In this document: positions 23,265 to 24,337 of the stretch, piece by piece
How the letters are laid out: the number at the start of each line of letters is the position of its first letter
Position numbering within the stretch: position 1 is the first letter of the stretch
Source of the DNA: Bacillota bacterium
GTDB taxonomy: Bacteria; Bacillota; Clostridia; Monoglobales; Firm-18
Assembly: GCA_023228885.1 (NCBI GenBank)
Contig: JALOAJ010000035.1
Span: 1-24,337 of the forward strand
Reading direction: 5' to 3'
DNA length: 24,337 bases
Notes under the pieces: model-generated
What the model saw: only the letters and a program-made list of their open reading frames with translations
Databases searched by the model: none
What the model was told of the DNA's origin: nothing
Position numbers and translations under genes: made by a program

Positions 23265-24182
23265 ATGAATGTGAAACGATATTTAATGATTGTGTTGTGT
23301 GTTTTAGGTGTTTGTCTTGCGGTGCTAAGCGGGGTTATTGTCGCATCAAAACACATTGCAACGCTGCCGGGAATTGACCCAAGCGAGGTAGTTGAACTTC
23401 CCAAAGCATCAAAATCAAGGGCTAACATCCTTGTAATGGGGCTTGACAATGACAGCCTTCACACCGATACCATAATGCTTTTTTCCCTCGATAACATTAA
23501 CAAAAAGGTAAGCGTGCTATCCATTCCCCGTGATACGCGAATTGTTTTTGACGGTCAATACGATAAAATCAATCACTTATATGGATATAAAGGAAATGAA
23601 GAAAACACTATACAGGCGGTAACGCAAATTACCGGTATCCCCATTCACTATTACGCTGTTGTTAATTTTGTTGGTTTTCGTAATATCATTGACATTTTAG
23701 GCGGGGTTGAATTTGATGTCCCGAATGTGAATAATACCGGAGGTATGTTTTATAACGACCCTGTACAGAACCTTAAAATCAGCTTAAAAGCGGGTCCGCA
23801 GCGGTTAAGCGGAAAACAAGCGGAAGGCTTGGTTCGGTTCCGTTCGGGATATCCCGAGGCGGATTTGGGCAGAATAAAGATGCAGCAGCAATTTGTAAAA
23901 GAGCTTATAAAGCAAAAGTTGCAGCTGAGGTATATAACAAAGGCTGCAGAGATATATAATGAGGTAGTCAAAAGCACAAAAACAAATTATACCCTTTCCG
24001 ATGCGGCGTATCACGCTGTTATCGCAAAGTCTATTGATACGGAAAATGTTGAAACCTTTTCTCTTCCGGGGACAGATGGTCAAGCATACACAAGATATGG
24101 TTATCTATCATGTTACATCTATAACAATTCACAAACGGAAGAAATAATAAAATCGCATTTTTCAACACCGGCAGTTGAATAA
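23265..24182 (+). CDS. LytR-CpsA-Psr (LCP) family cell-wall glycopolymer ligase
   Basis: 305-aa membrane-anchored protein: short basic N-terminus, one transmembrane helix (about 6-27), then an extracellular LCP domain. LCP enzymes move lipid-linked anionic glycopolymers such as teichoic acids or capsule onto peptidoglycan. Seen: ILVMGLD at 55-61, HTDT with D68, SIPRDTR at 86-92 with R89 and R92, and RFRSGYPEADLGRIKMQQQ with R191, R193, D200 and R203. These match the pyrophosphate- and metal-binding residues of the family. ATG 23265 is chosen because AGAGGG is about 6 nt upstream and it places a signal anchor at the N-terminus; the frame also opens at GTG 23208, but without a ribosome binding site. 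No wall-polymer genes are nearby, so the substrate is unknown. Confidence 0.92.
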   Translation: MNVKRYLMIVLCVLGVCLAVLSGVIVASKHIATLPGIDPSEVVELPKASKSRANILVMGLDNDSLHTDTIMLFSLDNINKKVSVLSIPRDTRIVFDGQYDKINHLYGYKGNEENTIQAVTQITGIPIHYYAVVNFVGFRNIIDILGGVEFDVPNVNNTGGMFYNDPVQNLKISLKAGPQRLSGKQAEGLVRFRSGYPEADLGRIKMQQQFVKELIKQKLQLRYITKAAEIYNEVVKSTKTNYTLSDAAYHAVIAKSIDTENVETFSLPGTDGQAYTRYGYLSCYIYNNSQTEEIIKSHFSTPAVE

Positions 24183-24244
24183 AGCTGTAAAACGCATACC
24201 GGAGCAGCAATTTAAACTTTAATAAACTTTTTTGCAAAAAGGTG

Positions 24245-24273
24245 TTGACATTGGTCGCGTATCGTGGTAAAAT
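24245..24273 (+). promoter_or_regulatory. Strong promoter pointing out of the right edge
   Basis: Perfect -35 TTGACA (24245-24250), 17-nt spacer, -10 TAAAAT (24268-24273) preceded by TGG (extended -10): nearly the same design as the rpoB promoter. The gene it drives starts beyond the window. The remaining bases (24280-24337) show no open frame with a ribosome binding site; they contain a small TTGC/GCAA hairpin (24282-24298) and may be the start of a structured leader or RNA gene. Confidence 0.82.
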
Positions 24274-24337
24274 GACTTTCGTTGCCGTAAGAAAGCAATG
24301 CGCATATGCAAGATTGTTTTCCTAAATAAGGTTTTAA

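Noticed and set aside
1..24337. CRISPR array, insertion sequence, prophage, toxin-antitoxin or defence cassette
   Set aside because: No regularly spaced direct repeats, transposase or integrase, terminal inverted repeats with target duplications, or paired small toxin-like genes were seen; almost all of the sequence is accounted for by housekeeping genes.

Overview
The window reads as a chromosomal piece of an anaerobic, low-to-moderate GC Firmicute, most likely a member of Clostridia. The evidence is the gene order rpoB-rpoC-ybxF(L7Ae-like)-rpsL-rpsG-fusA-tuf, the Firmicutes-type S12 insertion, strong AGGAGG-type ribosome binding sites, near-consensus sigma-A promoters with 17-nt spacers, a rubrerythrin, a QueT-type vitamin transporter subunit and a LytR-CpsA-Psr protein. 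The clade below class level is inference. The standard bacterial code fits every gene. I see no insertion sequence, prophage, CRISPR array or clear foreign island.

Left part (1-3703): a comM-type AAA+ gene runs leftward off the window edge. It faces away from an M24 (Xaa-Pro aminopeptidase-like) gene, and the two promoters lie back to back. Rubrerythrin follows with its own promoter and a textbook terminator, then two very small genes (58 and 45 codons) with strong ribosome binding sites. A bidirectional terminator separates these from the next block.

Centre (3715-16154, minus strand): one long transcription/translation operon, read rpoB, rpoC, ybxF/rplGB, rpsL, rpsG, fusA, tuf. It starts at a near-consensus extended -10 promoter (16126-16154) directly upstream of rpoB and ends at the hairpin after tuf. 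rplJ/rplL do not precede rpoB here. Every spacer of 75 nt or more in the operon contains an inverted repeat able to fold in the transcript, and none is followed by a U-tract. RpoB carries a very acidic C-terminal tail (31 of the last 45 residues are Asp or Glu). Several genes appear to use GTG or TTG starts.

Right part (16174-24337): queT (plus) runs away from rpoB and its end overlaps the end of murA (minus) by 33 bp. A minus-strand series glyS-argJ-TPR protein-murA encodes glycyl-tRNA synthetase, the arginine-biosynthetic ornithine acetyltransferase, a membrane-anchored TPR protein and the first committed enzyme of peptidoglycan synthesis. Diverging from glyS is a YkvI-family transporter-like membrane protein, then tRNA-Pro(UGG), tRNA-Thr(UGU) and tRNA-Tyr(GUA), then a LytR-CpsA-Psr cell-wall glycopolymer ligase. 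A strong promoter pointing out of the window sits at the right edge.

The window is mostly housekeeping. I did not find a clear new multi-gene system. The observations most worth following are the RpoB acidic tail, the series of intergenic RNA stem-loops in the rpo/str operon, and the two tiny genes next to rubrerythrin.
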